A DNA stretch of 33,998 bases, taken from positions 1 through 33,998 of the forward strand of contig CAXKVV010001874.1 in the NCBI GenBank assembly GCA_964058805.1, read 5' to 3'. The notes below the pieces were generated by a model. That model saw only the letters and a program-made list of their open reading frames with translations, did not search any database and was not told the origin of the DNA. How positions within the stretch are numbered: position 1 is the first letter of the stretch; each line of letters begins with the position of its first letter. Source of the stretch: Schoenoplectus triqueter (lineage: Eukaryota > Streptophyta > Magnoliopsida > Poales > Cyperaceae). Below, one piece after another: positions 17,045 to 27,911 of the stretch. The position numbers were made by a program, and so were the translations under genes.

Positions 17045-17424
17045 GCTACGATTAGTTACGAAGTACAAAATATTTTTGTACGTCGCATCATATCTCCCAT
17101 TTTCAAATTCAAAACACCGATCCGACCATTAAAAAATGTTCTCCATATTGAAATATGTTTGGATATCAAGTTTTACATTTTTTAGAAAAAAAATCAATTT
17201 TTTTGAGGATTAGAAAACCGTTCTTATTAAAAATCATAAACTCAATGTATTTTTATCCCCTAAAAAAATAGAAAATTTTCTCTAAAAAATATAAAATTTG
17301 ATCTTCAAATATATTTTAATATGGAGAACACTTTTAATGGTCGGATCAGTGTTTGAATTCGGTAATGGGAGATACGATGCGAAGTGCAAAAATATTTTGT
17401 ACTTCACGACTAACCGTAGCATAA
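17041..17424. mobile_element. Foldback element, family FB-3
   Basis: The left end is TTATGCTACGATTAGTTACG. The reverse complement of the right end is TTATGCTACGGTTAGTCGTG. The arms stay complementary through GAAGTACAAAATATTTTTG, ATATCTCCCATT-like and GATCCGACCATTAAAA words, for about 170 bp each. Bounded on both sides by CT/AT microsatellite. Non-coding. Confidence 0.87.
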
Positions 17425-17425
17425 T

Positions 17426-17466
<41 letters not shown>
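17426..17466. repeat. (CT)n(AT)n compound microsatellite
   Basis: CT repeats followed by AT repeats between FB-3 and FB-4. The order of the two units is the same as in the other tracts of this array. Confidence 0.93.
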
Positions 17467-17467
<1 letters not shown>

Positions 17468-17790
17468 GGCTAGGGTGCTGCATGGAGCACCAAACCTCTT
17501 GTGCTTGACGTCCGTATCTCAAATTTGAAAGTTCAAATGACCGATCCAAACCGTTGAACATGATCTTCATATTGAAATATCTTTCGAGATTAAATTTTAT
17601 ATTTTTTGAATTTTTTAGCTATTTTTTAGATGAGTACAAAATCACTAATTTTGGATGATGCAGAAATCGTTAGATTAACAAACTTTATACCCATCTAAAA
17701 AATAGCCAAAAAATTCAAAAAAATATATATATAATTTGAGATACGGACGTGAAGCACAAGAAATTTGGTGCTCCATGGAGCACCCTAGCC
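17468..17790. mobile_element. Foldback element, family FB-4
   Basis: The left end GGCTAGGGTGCTGCATGGAG matches the complement of the right end, GGCTAGGGTGCTCCATGGAG. TTGTGCTT, then CGTCCGTATCTCAAATT, follows on both arms. The right arm has lost the segment corresponding to about 17530-17600 and instead holds a short (TA)n at about 17721-17733. The ends contain the small palindrome GGTGCTCCATGGAGCACC. Confidence 0.86.
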
Positions 17791-17791
17791 C

Positions 17792-17837
<46 letters not shown>
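17791..17837. repeat. (CT)n(AT)n compound microsatellite
   Basis: CT repeats pass into TA repeats between FB-4 and FB-5. Confidence 0.93.
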
Positions 17838-18251
17838 GGAGACATTTACGGTGTTTTGTGAAGCAAAAATGTGTTTTGCTTTAGTTTTAAATCTCATATA
17901 CCGAAAGCTTGAAATATCAATCTAATTTGTCCATAATAATCTAGATATTGAAAACTTGCTAGATACCAAATTTTATCATTTTTGGAGTTTTATAATTATT
18001 TTTTTGAATTTTTAAAAGATGATAATTTTTTATGTGCACCTATCATTATTTTATTATTATTTTTGGGCATTTTCAAAAATCCAAAAAAATAGTTAGAAAG
18101 TTTCAAATGTAATCAAATTTAATATTCCGTAAGATTTAAATATGTAGTTTTTGTTGGGTGAATTAGATTAGCAATTTGAACTTTAATTTTATGAGATTTT
18201 TTAGGTCGAAGCAAAATACCTCTTTGCTTCGCGAAGCACCGTAAGATCTCC
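17838..18251. mobile_element. Foldback element, family FB-5
   Basis: The left end GGAGACATTTACGGTGTTTT pairs with the complement of the right end, GGAGATCTTACGGTGCTTCG. Arms are more diverged than in the other families, but the order of words is kept (GAAGCAAAAATG, ATCTCATA, ATCTAATT, then CTATTTTTTTGG-like near the loop). About 414 bp, suggesting an older insertion. Short (AT)n lies on the right, at 18252-18265. Confidence 0.75.
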
Positions 18252-18266
18252 ATATATATATATATA

Positions 18267-18670
18267 GGTGTGCTAATGTGCTTTACACTTATATCTCATA
18301 TTTCAAAATACTTTGTACTTCACACTTATATCTCATATTTCAAAATTCAAATGGATGATCCAAATCGTTAAATATGATCTTTATATCAAAATCTTCTTGG
18401 TGATCAAATTTTATATTTTTGGATTTTTTTTTTGCTATTTATTTAAAGGGATAGAAAATCGTTGATATTGAATGGTTCAGAAGATGTCAGATCAATGAAT
18501 TTTATAGCCCTTCAAAAAAATAGTAAAAAATTAAAAAAAATTTAAAATTTGATCACCAAGGAGATTTTGATATGAAGATCATATTTAACGGCATGGATCG
18601 TCCATTTGATTTTTGAAACATGCGATATAAATATGAAGTACTAAGTATTTTATGCTTTATAAAGCACACC
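18267..18670. mobile_element. Foldback element, family FB-6
   Basis: The left end GGTGTGCTAATGTGCTTTAC matches the complement of the right end, GGTGTGCTTTATAAAGCATA. The left arm contains a direct duplication of ACTTATATCTCATATTTCAA (about 18286 and 18323). Inner arms pair well through ATGATCTT, ATATCAAAATCT and TTGGTGATCAAATTTTA words. Confidence 0.82.
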
Positions 18671-18691
18671 TCTATACACACACACACATAC

Positions 18692-18754
<63 letters not shown>

Positions 18755-18755
18755 T
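18671..18755. repeat. Compound microsatellite (AC)n(TA)n(GATA)n
   Basis: A short CA run, a long TA run (about 18693-18722) and then about nine GATA units lie between FB-6 and FB-2 copy B. This is the most complex of the tracts in the array. Confidence 0.95.
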
Positions 18756-19162
18756 AGATGTGTTATGGTGCTTTGCAAAACAAAAAACTCATATTGCTTT
18801 GGGGTGAGATTTTATATTCCGAGATCTCAAATGGTCAATCTAAGTTGCTCAATAATTTCTTCATGTCAAAATATTTTGGGATATTAAATTTCATAATTTT
18901 TTGAGCTTTCTAGATATTTTTTAAATTATTTTTAAAATCAGCCTTGTTTAACATAAGAAAATAGTCTATTTCTGGGCTATTTTTAAAAATAATATAAAAA
19001 ATAGCTAGAAAACTAAAAAAATCATGAAATTTAATATCCCATCAGATTTTGACATGAAGAAAATATTGAACAACTTAGATTGACCATTTGAGATCTCGGG
19101 ATATAAAATCTCACCCCAAAGTAATATGAGTTTTTTGCTCTGTAAAGCACCATAATACATCT
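18756..19162. mobile_element. Foldback element, family FB-2 copy B
   Basis: The ends AGATGTGTTATGGTGCTTTG and the complement AGATGTATTATGGTGCTTTA pair. The interior follows FB-2 copy A closely (GATCTCAAATGGTCAATCTA on the left, its complement near 19080 on the right). It is separated from copy A by about 2 kb of other families. Confidence 0.86.
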
Positions 19163-19167
19163 CTCTC

Positions 19168-19208
<41 letters not shown>
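19163..19208. repeat. (CT)n(TA)n compound microsatellite
   Basis: Short CT run followed by about 18 TA units, immediately before FB-1 copy D. Confidence 0.93.
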
Positions 19209-19212
<4 letters not shown>

Positions 19213-19521
19213 AAGATACCGTGAGCTTAAGCTCACGGAGGCCTTCCGTGAGCTTAACTCAAAAAATATATCAAATCATCTCAAAATTTTAATTTATCAT
19301 CTTCATTAAAAAATTTATATGAAAATCTCGTGAGATGCAAAAATTTGGAGTGTTTTGAGCTTTCTAAGTCATCGTTTTTAATTTTTAAAAATGATGTTCA
19401 AATATTAAATATATTATTTTTTTTACAGATGATTTTCAAAAATTAAAAATCATGACTTAAAAAACTCAAAACACTCCAAATTTTTGCATCCCAATAGATT
19501 TTCATATAAAAAATTTAATGA
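19209..19521. mobile_element. Foldback element, family FB-1 copy D (right end missing)
   Basis: It has the most complete FB-1 left end, AGTAAAGATACCGTGAGCTT followed by the inner palindrome ending at CCTTCCGTGAG (about 19239-19249). The right arm pairs as far as AAATTTAATGAG and then stops at about 19521. No terminal sequence and no TA tract follow, so the right end has been deleted. Confidence 0.8.
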
Positions 19522-20100
19522 GAAATTGTATCAATATAAATTATTATTGTTGGATGAGTGAAAAAAAGTGTCTTTCACGTCGCACTAATAAATTTAAACA
19601 ATTGCAATAAGGAGAACGCAATTATGAATTATGACGATGATTATCACAACATAATAATAATGATAACAACAACAACAAAACCGTTATCTTAAGAATGTTA
19701 ACAACCATAATGATCATTATTATAAATACTAATAAAACTTATCTTGACACAAGTTGTGAACACTTAATTCTTAATTCTTCTCTATACCCCTGTTAATTCA
19801 TTTTTGAGATGTACATATTAGCTCCACAATAAGGAATTTCTTTATTTCCAAATATGGTTTCCGGTAATAAATATTAAGGCGACCAACAAGATATTCATAA
19901 TAGCTATAGTAAACGAATCAAGCCAAAAAAACGTATCTATAGCTATACTATATTATATATTATAAAGAGCATATATATTGAAGACATTCAATATTTCAGT
20001 GTCTGACATAAATAAAATATTAAATATATCTTTCAATCTAACGATTCAGATTGAAGATTTTAGAAACTAATGATTGCGATGCAATATCGAGAATACCCAA
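19522..20100. other. A/T-rich intergenic DNA, left arm of an outer palindrome near 20024-20046
   Basis: No gene is supported. Scattered AAC/AAT trinucleotide words lie at about 19650-19680. ATATCTTTCAATCTAACGAT at about 20026 is the complement of a phrase at 20471-20491, so the element at 20101-20468 lies inside a wider inverted repeat. Confidence 0.55.
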
Positions 20101-20468
20101 GGTTTTAAAATATAGATTTTAATATGCGTGCAGTTGATCATTGCATAGCGCATATACGATATGCGATTCAGTATGCGAATTACATATGCGGATATGTATT
20201 ATAAAAAATTCTTATAATATTTTGAATCGATCATTTATTTTTGAAGAATTTTAATGTAAAATAAGAAAATATAATAACATATTAATATAATTTTGAATAT
20301 TTTGCATAAAAAATATAATATAATTAATTTTATAGACTTAATACAATAAATATTTAAAAAAAAGGTGCATTGTTGTATATACGGATGCATACTCTTATAC
20401 ATGCGGCATCGCATCGCATAAGCATAAACAGACCGCATATGCGGCCATACGGCCGCATTTTAAAACTC
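20101..20468. mobile_element. Small ATGCGG-rich element with GGTTTTAAAA end
   Basis: GGTTTTAAAATATAG at the left and the complement GAGTTTTAAAATGCGG at the right form short terminal inverted repeats. Both subterminal regions are rich in ATGCG, GCGCATA and GCATATGCGG words, while the centre is very A/T-rich. Non-coding. Similar GGTTTTAAA-type ends occur on plant hAT or Mutator relics. No target duplication was seen. Confidence 0.55.
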
Positions 20469-21142
20469 TAAATCGTTAGATTGAAGGATATACCTCAACT
20501 ACTTCATCAGATAGAAATGATTTTAAAAATACTCTAAAGAAGTTAGGTATACATCAAATACTTCATCAGATAAAAATGATAGTTAGGATTAAGGAATAAG
20601 GGTGGCTTGGACTGTAACCGGAGGGATGCATAAGTTGTTTATCATGTTTATATGACAGCTCTTGTGGAAGCATACTATCTTTAATTTTTATTTTCTTAGA
20701 GTTGGTCCATCATTTTATTATGCTTAAGCTTCCGGAATTTGTGTTTGATGCAAGTGACATGAGAAGATGAGAAGAAAATGATGGATATTCCTTGATGATA
20801 ATTTTTGAACCGACTAATTATTTTTTTTAGTAACTATCATCAACTTACATTATTTTTACAATAAAGGGGCCCTGCACAACGGGCGGGTTTCCTTCTAGTT
20901 ATATTAATTGACTATAGTTTTGACTCGTTTTACAGAAGCCGCATAATCAACTAACTACAGGCTACAACAAATTGATCGATCAAAGCCTAGCAAATGTACA
21001 CTCTCTCTCCCCCTCAACATAAACCCGACGAATGATTTCCTGGTAGTTTTTGAATAGCCGTCAATTCGATACTAATTACAGGTATCATTAAGTGTTAACT
21101 AATATACCCAAATAAAAAGCCAGATCTATGAAATTGATCAAA
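20469..21142. other. Intergenic DNA with a short direct repeat; 3' flank of the fucosyltransferase gene
   Basis: A phrase of about 31 bp containing ACTTCATCAGATA occurs near 20490-20521 and again near 20550-20580. The last 100-200 bp are the likely 3' untranslated region of the minus-strand gene that ends at 21143. I could not identify a single polyadenylation signal with confidence. Confidence 0.5.
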
Positions 21143-24100
21143 CTATCCATCAGATTGGGAACACATGCAATCAGGCATAGGGAAGTTATATAGAGAATCA
21201 TTTGGCTTTCTAAGGCCATATCCTTTCGCATCACTGTTGCGAAGCATATCCTGCATCTGACGCTTGAACCTATCCCATCTGTAAATTTATACACCTGTTA
21301 CATGACGTGCCATGACACAGAGACGGATAGATCTGATCCACATTGACCAAGACAAATTCATCAAACTTAACATACTAACAACTCTGGGACTGCAATCTTT
21401 AATAGCACAGACACATCGGGGGTTATTTACTAGTAAGTTGGGCTTGAATATTTTGTGCTGGAAACAGGAGTCTGTAAAATCAACTTGTCAATTGAGTCTC
21501 AGTCTAAAATTCATTGTGATTATGATTTTATAAAGCAAACTAATTGAATGGTTTAAACTCATGAATAGTAAGAATAACCTGATGTTGGGATTGTCAAGAA
21601 ACAAAACCATCTTGCGCTTGTCAGGCTTAATGGTCTTTGCATGGCCATCATACATGTATCTCCTGTGCCCCATTAGGAAATGCGGGAAATTACCCCCTTG
21701 AGTTGTTACAAATACTTCACCATGTGCACATATTGTGTAATCTAACGCTGCCAGACGAGATGAATGCCCCTTCCGAAAGTACAATGAAGAGAGTCAATAC
21801 AGAAAATCATTAGAGAAGACAACATGCCAATATAACAATGTCACAGTTCTCAGAGTTACCTTAAAAGGTGCTAGTTCATCTTCTGAGGCAAGGGTTTCTT
21901 TAGTTTCTAAAAGAGGAAACAATTGTCGCAGTGGAGCCATGTACTTCTTCGCATTATAAATCTTACCTGATGCTACATATAACAAAGTTCTGTTGCCAAA
22001 TCCCATCCCCCTAAGCATCATGCCAACCTGCCAGAACCAAAAGTAAAATAATAAGAAACAATAATAACAGCAGACATTACACAAGATAAAGTAGTAAAAA
22101 AGACAAATATATATATAAAGAGAGAGAAAGAGACCTCCAAAGGTGTGAGAGGGCATCTACCATCCCTTCGGTTAGCCTCAGGGCTTATTACTCGCCCGTG
22201 CCGATGAAATTTACCCCTCCAACCCCTCTCTCTCACCCTCTCCATTTCAGCATCCTCTTTTATTCCCCCATCATACTTGCAACATGAAAATGCCACCATG
22301 TCCTACAAGTACATACTAAAATTAGGTTGAAAAATGCTTACATGAAAGGCCATTTTCTTGAAAAGTACTAGTTATAGCCCAATAAAATGAGGGAAATATG
22401 AAAATTAAAGCTAACTTCATTTTTTTTATGTGGAGAAAATCTAAACTGCCGTCATGTATCAATCAATTATTTGCACATGAAAATTTTCAATATACCACCT
22501 GCCTATCACCCTATTGAAAATTTGAGCAGTTCCCTTATTACAAGTTGTAGTTCACTGTACCCTCTTTCTGTTTTACAAGTGTATTGTTGTTCAACCAATT
22601 ACATTTCTGTATGGACTGGGTTACCCTTTCAGTAATTAAAATGTAGTGTATATTTCACAGAGCCAAAATCTCAGAAACAGACCTCTTCGAAACGAAGATG
22701 CACAGAGACATACTTCCCATCACTCACAGAATGGCTTTTTATCACCATTCGGTCAACCATTTTCTGTGCCAGGAATCGTATAGGGTCTGAGAATCTCAAA
22801 GCTTCAAAATTAGCTAGGCATCGCAGTCTCTGTATCCGTGGTGGAACTCTATGTGCCAACCTATTAGAAAAAGGTGCTATTCGGACAGCCCTGCATTGGA
22901 GAAAAAAATTATTTATACATGAAGAATGTCCGAACTTAATTTATTTCTATATACTATATTATTTTCATGTGTAATTTGCCTATTTGTTTGAGATCTGTGT
23001 GCATGTGTTTGTGGGGGAGAGGCGTGGTGCAGACAGGGTAACATGGAAACTTCTAAACAAAAAAAAAAGCATTTAACTTCTTGCATGTTCAGATGGATAT
23101 TTGTGATATTTCCCTTTTGCACAGGTCCAGATGGGTCAATATTTTATCCAGAGACAAACATTATAAAAACAAAAAAAAAAATCTGTCCCAAGTTCAATGA
23201 ATGAAAAATCTATTTTACGCACAGGAACATAAACTAGTTTGTTTTTTCCAGTTGATAGGCGTCAGCTGCAGACCTCAATAGAATGTATTGAAATAAACAA
23301 CAACCAATTTCCCCCAATTTGTGCAATTAATCATCAACAAATTTATTGTTATTAGTTAAATTTTACCTCAATGAAAAAATAAAGTCAATTCTAGCTCAGT
23401 TACCTGTCTATTACATAACCATGCCTCAATTTATTTTACTCTAGATTAACCAGCTAAACAAACTTATGCTAAAGATGGTCAAACCACTATCAAAACCATG
23501 CTAACAGGTATATACCAATACCGGGCATCATTAGAAGTTTTGGCTAATTTAATTGTTCCATATCTTTACCCTTCAACTACAAATCTACAATGAAAAATAA
23601 AATGCATACCCCAATTCAAGCAATTTTGGAAGAACCTTTTGTAGATAATATGTCTTAGACGAGAAGGCCTTGGTTCTCATATTAGTGATGCTATTTATAT
23701 TATGGTCAAATTTCTCCAGTAAATCTTCTGGAAGCCCTTTAGCCACATGAACATGATTCTTCAGCGATTCGATAAAATAATCTTCATCAAATATGTCCCC
23801 AAACTTGCTGAATGAAATATGGCATGCTATTATTATAAGTAACTCAATATTTAAGTCCACAATTCTTGAGTATAAATCTTACACCACTAGATAAAGTGTT
23901 CATAGATTTTTTTATTCTTTTACACATGCATGCATGCACGAGTATTTTTATAAAAATGAAACCTTATTATCAGATAATACCATCACCTACTGCGAAGACA
24001 GAATAGTCTTCACCTTGGGGTTCTTTTGACCAAAATAAAAGAATGAAAGAAAAGGTATTATTCTTTGACTTAAAGAGAACCTAATAATAAGGATTTTTGA

Positions 24101-25544
24101 CATTAATTAGAAAGGAAAGAGACATATGGTCTAAAATTTTGAAGAAATGAGAAGTACCTGGAATCACGCCAAACACTGTTCAGATGGAACATTGGTATAA
24201 CTAGAGTAGCATTCAACAAGCCCGCCACTGCAACTGCATCACATATCTGAAATCAATTGTTCCACATGAATTTTACAAAATTGCAAGACAGATGTAACTG
24301 TAAAGTGAATTTGTTCACAGTCACTAAACTTTGCCCCACATCAAATGAGGATATAACATTTGCTATTGTGAATACTGACACCAGCACTACATTGGTTTTT
24401 GTACATAAATAATCACAGTGATCTAATTGGAACAAATGAAGCTCAGTGACATGGAGCAAAGTTTACTGATCTCCAAAGAACATCACTTCCAAACAAGAAC
24501 AAAAATAAATGAACTTGCCGAAAGGCGTTGTTGGTTAAGACCGCCATTTGCTTCAATTATGAGAAAACCGTTTGATAGTGGTAAACCTGTCAATGGTATA
24601 CCTAAATCAGCTAGCAACAACTTTCTTTTTAAGAAATATAATCCAATTACAGAAATTCCTAATTGGGATTCTGAAATTTAAACCTGTATTGGTTGCCCTC
24701 TTGTCGATACAGGGTTTCCATCTCTGCCCAGATTTTTGACGCCATGCTGTCTTCAACTGCCAAAGTAGAAGATGACAATTAGGATACATTTTTCACAAAT
24801 CATGCAATGATGCAAGTCACGCAATTTAGGATGCTTCACCGACTCTCAACAGAATTTAGTTTGGCAAGATCATAAAAAGGGTAACAACTACGAACCAAAA
24901 AAAAAATGTCTTCTCAACTGGTTTTTGAAATAATGAAATTCTATTTGACCTCAAAAACTAAAAAATGTAATTTAAAAGATTTTTTTTAGTAGTGGTGGGA
25001 TAAAAATTAAGAACATTGATCGCAAAAAAAATTTGACTAACACAACGTAGTTTTATTCAAAATATATAAGACAAGCGGTTCCCGAAAATACCACGACTGA
25101 TCAATGAAAAATGAAACTACAATAATCAAGTGTGAATTAAAACACAAAAAGATAAAAGGAGACTTTTCCACAATGACGGAGAAAAATGGGAAACAAAAGT
25201 AGGCCAAAAATTCAGTCATTAGAGAAATTAATTGAACTTTCTGATCTTACAGCATTTGTATAATTTGAATCAGCCTCCATCATAGGCCAGAGCTTCTCAA
25301 ACACCTGGGAACTCTTATAAACTGATCCAGGTGCCCGTTCATGTCTCCGGCGAAACGCCGCGGTGACACCAACCACCACGGCTGGAGGTGCCCTTTCAAG
25401 ACCCCACTTTCCGACCAAGACAAGAATGACAGAGATATAGAGGAGAGGCACGGCGAGGAGGACCCCACGACGACGAAGCACCGCCTGTAGTAGACGGGGC
25501 GCGTTGGCGGGTGGAGCTCCGCGCTTACGACGGCTCACGTGCAT
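21143..25544 (-). CDS. Plant O-fucosyltransferase family protein (GT106/DUF246), 10 exons, 530 aa
   Basis: Proteins of this plant family are Golgi type II membrane glycosyltransferases that use GDP-fucose or related donors; the acceptor of this member is not known. Coding exons from 5' to 3': 25544-25251, 24756-24684, 24586-24519, 24246-24158, 23807-23610, 22890-22683, 22302-22135, 22027-21860, 21769-21579, 21278-21143. The frame closes at TAG 21143-21145. A basic N-terminus (RRKR, RRR) precedes one membrane helix at about residues 27-45. Catalytic-domain motifs: [10 protein letters not shown] (134-143), [18 protein letters not shown] (146-163), [17 protein letters not shown] (about 170-186), VHLRFEEDMVAFS (304-316), PLTPLEVGMMLR (about 361-372) and [16 protein letters not shown] (about 444-459). 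Nine introns are GT-AG or fit it; intron 3 has a GC donor (TCG then GCAAGT). An upstream in-frame TAA excludes an earlier start. Several Arabidopsis paralogues exist, so I give no symbol. Confidence 0.93.
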
Positions 25545-26703
25545 AGCATGCGCCTCCTCCGCTTAGCTGTCATGTGCGGAGAGAGAATTGGAGACGAAAG
25601 GGAATGGGCCGTTGAGGGGTAAATATTTAGAAATTTTAGTATAGTTTTGCAAGAGAGGCACGAGAGAGCGAGAGGGATGGTGATGGAGATGGTGATCAGG
25701 CGATGGAGGGATCAAATTTTTTTGGAGGGGAAAAGAGATGGCTGCTTTTGAATAGGAAATGATGCTGATTTTATTTTATACTTTTTCTGGTATCCCCACA
25801 AAACTTCCCTAAGAAATAAATTACCCAACGTATTTTGTTGAGTTTTGACAAATATCTTTGGAAGCCCTTGGAAATATGTCTTTTTGTTACAAGTGGTAAA
25901 GGGCTGCTGCGAGCTTTTGTTTCTTCAAACTGTAGTTAACATTTTATACAACAGTTTCTCTAAAAATGGATTATTTCGGAGACAACGAGATAATTGACAG
26001 GTACCAAAGTTATCTTATACATTGACCTTGAGCCCCGTCAAAGTTTTTCGTAAATCTTCAGTATGTGATTTTATAAATATGTAATATGTAATATGTAATG
26101 TAAATTTATTATGTTCTAGATAAAGGATAGTAAAATAGGAACATGTAGAAGAAAGGATGATTTGACTGTTACAATGATTTTTATAGTAATTTTTCCTATA
26201 GGATAATATTGGCGTTTTAATGAACTTTACGATCATGTCATATACATAGATCGACTTATAATAATATCAATTCTGCTAAAAGAAACAACAATCAATAATT
26301 TTATAATTAGAAGTTTTTTGTATTATTTTTTGAGTGAAGGGATAGGTTAGGCTCTGTTTTTTGTGTCCATAATAAATATTTGAACTCATTATATCTTTAA
26401 GATTATTTTAGTTAGCTATCACTTAAAAATTATACTCGTTATGTAGAAATTTGATACTATTTATTTCAAGAATGTTAATTGTGTTAACGTGAAGACTTAA
26501 AAAGTGAATTTAGTATTTTACTGGACACACTTACATGTTAATCATGCATTTTTTTTGGTCTAGTCTGAGCGATTTCAAAACTTAATTCTGTACAAATATA
26601 GGGGGAATTTTGGAACGTTGCAAACATCAAAATGACAAAACCTATTGGTACAGAGGTCATGGGATCTTATGAAGCACACATGTCATGAATAACGGGGAAC
26701 GAT
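25545..26703. other. 5' region of the fucosyltransferase gene and intergenic DNA
   Basis: Read on the minus strand, 25545-25760 is a CT-rich leader with a (GAGA)-type complement and a tiny upstream ORF at 25549-25535 overlapping the main ATG. The word GCACGTGAGC, which includes a CACGTG core, lies right at the start codon. From about 25800 to 26703 the sequence is A/T-rich and I see no gene. Confidence 0.5.
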
Positions 26704-27290
26704 TAAGGATGTAAACGGATCGGATACGGATGGATATGGTTTTATTATATTTATATCCGTTATAATTTTACGGATTCGGATACAGATACAGATAGGATAT
26801 CGGACGAATATAAATATGAATTTGAATATAGTTTATATATTAAATAAAAAAATATATGTATTATCAAAAAATAATTGTATATTATTTTTTGAAAATATCA
26901 TTAATTATAAAAAATAAATATTAATTATTATTATTATTATATTAATAGTTTAAATATTCAATGAATTATAAAAATGATACATTAACACAAATTGGATATA
27001 AATTAAATTAGATTTATAATGTACACTAAAAATCTAATTAAAAAATATATAATAAAAATATTTTGAATATTTATTCAGCTAAAATCGAATAATATCAGTT
27101 TGGAAACCTTCGGATAGTGTCGGATATTGATGAATAATAACTAAACGGTCGGATACAAATAGATAATAGTCAAATCATATTCTTATCCGTAATAAATTTT
27201 CAGATATGAATATAATTCAGATAATTTTTACAATTTCTCAGATCAGATCACAAATAAAATTAAATATTATCCGATCCGTTAACGCCCTTA
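26704..27290. mobile_element. Non-autonomous hAT-like element, 587 bp
   Basis: The left end is TAAGGATGTAAACGGATCGG. The reverse complement of the right end is TAAGGGCGTTAACGGATCGG, matching at 17 of 20 positions. Flanks GGAACGAT (26696-26703) and GAAATGAT (27291-27298) agree at 6 of 8 positions, consistent with a worn 8-bp target duplication. The subterminal regions are rich in CGGATA and TATCCG words. The centre is A/T-rich and non-coding. Confidence 0.8.
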
Positions 27291-27298
27291 GAAATGAT

Positions 27299-27911
27299 GC
27301 AGACATGCAACAATGTAAGTGCAAAAATACATGCTTCCCAATAAATTCCAATAAATACAGCGGAGATTGGAAGGATATAAAGTGATAGATAGATGGCAAA
27401 TTTCATTTATTCTGTGGATAGTAATTTTGGGGTAGTTGGGAAGTATGGATGTGCTTTCATTTAGGTTAGTGTCACTCCCACTTGAGTGCATATTATAGTG
27501 AACAGTTTTTAAAGAAAAAAAATATTATAGTCAGGTAAATAGTACTACGGATAGTGTTTAATTTATTAGAGATATTTACTATTAAAATTCGGACAAACTG
27601 TAAATTTTATAGTACTCTAGAGGATGCCAATTCATCCCACTTTGGGGTGCAGTGTACGTGTAGGTCTTATATGCGAGCAAGACTGCTGCCTATAAGTATT
27701 CCCCCCTCCAAAAAAAAATACTCAAAAATCGTGGTAAAATATTCAGACAATTGATTATGGTTATTATATGTTAACGCATGTTATGTTATAGTTAAAACAA
27801 ATTTTAATCTTAATTATATAGATTTGACTCAAATAAAAAATTCTTCTACTATGTTATAGTTAAAATCTAGTTCTTTTAGTTTTTAATAAAAATATTTTTT
27901 TATCATCACTA
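27299..27911. other. A/T-rich intergenic DNA
   Basis: The open frames at 27288-27491 (-) and 27554-27754 (+) have no recognisable features. I see nothing else to annotate. Confidence 0.5.

Noticed and set aside
15551..19521. The foldback elements as microRNA precursors
   Set aside because: Pairing runs over the entire 260-410 bp, the ends and microsatellite flanks fit transposons better, and no single short duplex stands out. Small-RNA production remains possible, but a miRNA call is not supported.
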